DNA from: Porphyromonadaceae bacterium UBA4702
GTDB lineage: Bacteria > Bacteroidota > Bacteroidia > Bacteroidales > Muribaculaceae
Direction of reading: 5' to 3'
Assembly: GCA_002404675.1 (NCBI GenBank)
Contig: DHKE01000001.1
Location: 56,183-63,756 of the forward strand
Length of the DNA stretch: 7,574 bases
Position numbers and translations under genes: made by a program. Shown here one piece after another: positions 5,938-7,574 of this stretch. Every line of letters starts with the position of its first letter. Position 1 is the first letter of the stretch. Below the pieces are notes generated by a model. It did no database searches. It saw nothing but the letters and a program-made list of their open reading frames with translations, and was not told where the DNA came from.

Positions 5938-5969
5938 CAAATTTATTGATAATCTCGGAATGTGCCAAA
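5938..5969 (-). promoter_or_regulatory. Bacteroidota-type promoter of the candidate small RNA
   Basis: TTTG (5969-5966), a 20-base spacer and TAAATTTG (5945-5938) match the consensus on the minus strand with the same geometry as the other promoters in the window. The flank upstream of TTTG is A/T-rich, with a short ATTTTTC/GAAAAAT inverted repeat (5969-5986). The nearest start codon downstream belongs to thyA, over 200 bases away and behind a terminator. Confidence 0.8.
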
Positions 5970-6008
5970 TTTTTCGGGAGAAAAATCCGATAAAAATTCA
6001 CCAGCCTC

Positions 6009-6072
6009 CTCCGAAGCCGCATCGCGACGGCGGATGCAGCTGCCCCTTCGGAGTTCTCCGAGAACTCCGAGG
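6009..6072. other. GC-rich foldable segment with two mutually exclusive stems
   Basis: Between the DUF5715-type gene and the small RNA promoter lie two competing stems. One is a 12-pair hairpin (6046-6057 with 6061-6072, loop CCG, one G-U pair in plus-strand RNA). The other is an 8-base stem CTCCGAAG (6009-6016) with CTTCGGAG (6046-6053), enclosing a smaller GCATC/GATGC stem (6019-6023 with 6033-6037). The 6046-6053 arm is shared, so both cannot form at once. On the plus strand the hairpin is followed by UUUCUGAUUUU; on the minus strand no U-run follows. It may serve as the 3' end of the cysS transcript. Confidence 0.4.
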
Positions 6073-6118
6073 TTTCTGATTTTGCGGTCTTGTGAATGGT
6101 TGTGCTGGAGCGGCACCG

Positions 6119-6892
6119 TCACTTGGTGACGGTGATGTGGAAGCAGGGTGTCTTCACTTCGTATTTTACCATACAGCGTTCTTCGCGGCGCAGTTCGAAC
6201 AGCACCTCTGCCAGGATGGTCTTCAGCCGAGCCTGGTCGACGGGTGTCGCTCCCGGGTCATCGAAAAACTTGTTGTAGGCTATGTCGAATGTAGTGGCGA
6301 ACTGGTGTGCGGACTGCGACGTGGCATTGCGGTTTACGCGGCGCAGCTTCTTGACAGCGTCTGGGGTGCGCAACAGGCTGGTGATGCGCAGCCGGTAGCC
6401 GTGGATGCCCTGCGACTTGGCGCGGTCGGCAAACCGCTTGCCTATCTCGTCGAGCAGTGCGGCAGCGCGTGGCACGAGAAACGGCACCGAGTGCGTCAGT
6501 GTATCGACACGGTAAAGCTGCGTGTCGGTGATTTTGACTATCGGCGCTGACGTGAAATAAGACATCCCGATGTCCTCGATCGGCTCGATGCCGTATTTCA
6601 TGGCGAAAGCGAGCTGGTACTTGTTGCTGTCGTTGAATACCTCGCGGTACGGGGCATCGCGGAGCGACGAGTAGGGGAAGGGTGTCATGACCGCCTGCAT
6701 GGTGTCGGGCAGGACATTTTCGGTCATCGTTCCTGTCACTGGCTCCTCGTCGAGCGGCGTAGGGTCTGGGGCGGCAAAGTCTTCGAGGCCGGCTCGCACC
6801 GAATCCATGATAGACGACCCGCCGCCGCACGAAGTGGCAGCGGCAAGCGCGGCAATGGCGGCTACAGCGAGTATCGGGAACAGTCTTTTCAA
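6119..6892 (-). CDS. DUF5715-type lipoprotein, related to M15/VanY-like zinc peptidases
   Basis: A start at TTG (6892) gives 257 residues beginning MKRLFPILAVAAIAALAAATSC, a lipoprotein signal peptide with lipid-acceptor Cys22. The only in-frame ATG upstream (7084) would overlap cysS by about 150 bases and bury the signal peptide inside the protein, so TTG is preferred. The mature protein resembles the Bacteroidota DUF5715 family (recognised from memory). It carries a D-Ala-D-Ala peptidase-like metal signature: SAHQFATTFD with His196 and Asp203, and a later His252 in CFHITV, as in SxHxxGxAxD plus a downstream His. Arg175 in SLLRT precedes it. The glycine usual in that motif is Ala here. A periplasmic cell-wall peptidase role is inference. 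The gene starts 40 bases after the cysS stop with no consensus promoter seen between, so it is probably cotranscribed. Confidence 0.82.
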   Translation of the reverse strand: MKRLFPILAVAAIAALAAATSCGGGSSIMDSVRAGLEDFAAPDPTPLDEEPVTGTMTENVLPDTMQAVMTPFPYSSLRDAPYREVFNDSNKYQLAFAMKYGIEPIEDIGMSYFTSAPIVKITDTQLYRVDTLTHSVPFLVPRAAALLDEIGKRFADRAKSQGIHGYRLRITSLLRTPDAVKKLRRVNRNATSQSAHQFATTFDIAYNKFFDDPGATPVDQARLKTILAEVLFELRREERCMVKYEVKTPCFHITVTK

Positions 6893-6932
6893 GAGCGTAT
6901 GCCTGGCGGTTGTCCTGTGCTTTGCGGCGGTG

Positions 6933-7574
6933 TCAGCGTATACTCCACTCCGCGCCGTTCTTGGTGTCCTTGATTTCAAACCCGAGTTCGGCGAGTTTGT
7001 CGCGTATGAGGTCGGAGGTTGCCCAGTCCTTAGCAGCCTTGGCAGTTGAGCGTATGTCGAGCAGCAGGTTGACCGCGCCCTCAAACGCCTTCTCGGTTTT
7101 GGGGTCTTCCGCAGCCTCGTTGTTGCGTATGCCCAGCAGGTCGAACAGGAACGTATCGAACAGGCGGCGCAGACGCTCGATGTCGTCGGCAGAGAGGGTG
7201 GTCGAGCCGTCGGCAGCGTCGTTGATTACCTTTGACGCCTCAAAGAGCTGTGCGATGACCATCGGGGTGTTCAGGTCGTCGTCCATGGCCTCGTAGCAGC
7301 GGGCCTCGTAGTCGGGCATTTCAACCGACGACTTCTCCGAGGGCTTGATGCGCTGCTGCAGCCGCTGGTATGCGGCGAGTATCTTCTGCAACGCCTTCTC
7401 GGCGGCCTGCAACGCCTCGTTTGAGAAATCGACAGTGCTGCGGTAGTGTGCCTGGAGGACGAAGAAGCGTATCACCATGGGGGAATACGGCTGCTCGAGG
7501 GCAGGGTGGCTGCCGTCGAAGAACTGCTCGAGGGTGATGAAGTTGCCGTATGACTTGCCCATCTTCTTGCCGTT
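6933..7574 (-). CDS. cysS: Cysteinyl-tRNA synthetase, C-terminal part (5' end outside window)
   Basis: CysRS charges tRNA-Cys with cysteine in the cytosol. The window holds the last 213 codons; the frame is open to the right edge, so the N-terminal catalytic domain with the HIGH motif and zinc site is not visible. The fragment opens with NGKKMGKSYGNFITL, which contains the class I KMSKS-type loop (here KMGKS), followed by SPMVIRFFVLQAHYRSTVDFS, the helical anticodon-stem region and the DALR-type domain. It ends in a normal CysRS terminus (ELGFEIKDTKNGAEWS). An internal ATG at 7562 is not the start because it lies within KMGKS. The DUF5715-type lipoprotein gene follows after about 40 bases on the same strand. 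Confidence 0.97.
   Translation of the reverse strand, partial: NGKKMGKSYGNFITLEQFFDGSHPALEQPYSPMVIRFFVLQAHYRSTVDFSNEALQAAEKALQKILAAYQRLQQRIKPSEKSSVEMPDYEARCYEAMDDDLNTPMVIAQLFEASKVINDAADGSTTLSADDIERLRRLFDTFLFDLLGIRNNEAAEDPKTEKAFEGAVNLLLDIRSTAKAAKDWATSDLIRDKLAELGFEIKDTKNGAEWSIR

Noticed and set aside
5923..5949. Plus-strand ATG AAA AAC ACC start that looks like a Bacteroidota gene beginning
   Set aside because: The frame stops after 8 codons (MKNTLQIY), and the segment is explained as the 5' half of the minus-strand small RNA.
6092..6550. Plus-strand frame opposite the DUF5715-type gene
   Set aside because: It has no domain, promoter or plausible start and is fully covered by the minus-strand gene.
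6893..7084. ATG start at 7084 for the DUF5715-type gene
   Set aside because: It overlaps cysS coding in another frame by about 150 bases and places a clear lipoprotein signal peptide in the middle of the protein.
1..7574. CRISPR array, insertion sequence, prophage or defence genes
   Set aside because: No regularly spaced repeats, transposase or integrase motifs, terminal inverted repeats or phage proteins were seen; all large frames are housekeeping or surface genes.

Overview
The window looks like chromosomal core DNA from a Bacteroidales bacterium, plausibly Muribaculaceae or a close relative; the family level is inference. The clearest sign is the promoter type: five minus-strand promoters each carry the Bacteroidota elements TTTG and TAnnTTTG, separated by exactly 20 bases. 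Shine-Dalgarno sequences are mostly absent, and the proteins (MeaB, a DUF5715-type lipoprotein, a GT4 glycosyltransferase with a Cys cluster, a secreted protein with a conserved C-terminal tail) have a Bacteroidales character. Every supported gene is on the minus strand; plus-strand reading frames are shadows of GC-rich codons.

In transcription order (right to left): (1) the 3' part of cysS (cysteinyl-tRNA synthetase) enters at the right edge and is followed by a DUF5715-type lipoprotein that most likely starts at TTG. (2) A gene-free stretch of about 370 bases holds a foldable GC-rich segment, a compact small-RNA-like unit (promoter, about 70-nt transcript, hairpin with U-tract), and the thyA promoter and leader. 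(3) An operon thyA-folA-glycosyltransferase combines the dTMP/folate cycle with a GT4 enzyme. (4) A single gene for a secreted protein with an Ig-like (BIG_2-type) domain has its own promoter and terminator. (5) meaB, the G-protein chaperone of methylmalonyl-CoA mutase, has its own promoter. (6) The first 23 bases of a tRNA gene, with its promoter, lie at the left edge.

ThyA and FolA act in one cycle: ThyA makes dTMP and releases dihydrofolate, and FolA reduces it to tetrahydrofolate. MeaB serves the B12-dependent succinate/propionate route common in Bacteroidales, but no mutase gene is in the window. The best candidate for something not described by ordinary gene annotation is the small RNA unit at about 5862-5969. 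Second is the thyA leader, which combines a 16-base palindrome, a 9-codon upstream reading frame overlapping the thyA start, and direct repeats around the promoter. No mobile element, CRISPR array, phage gene or defence gene was seen.
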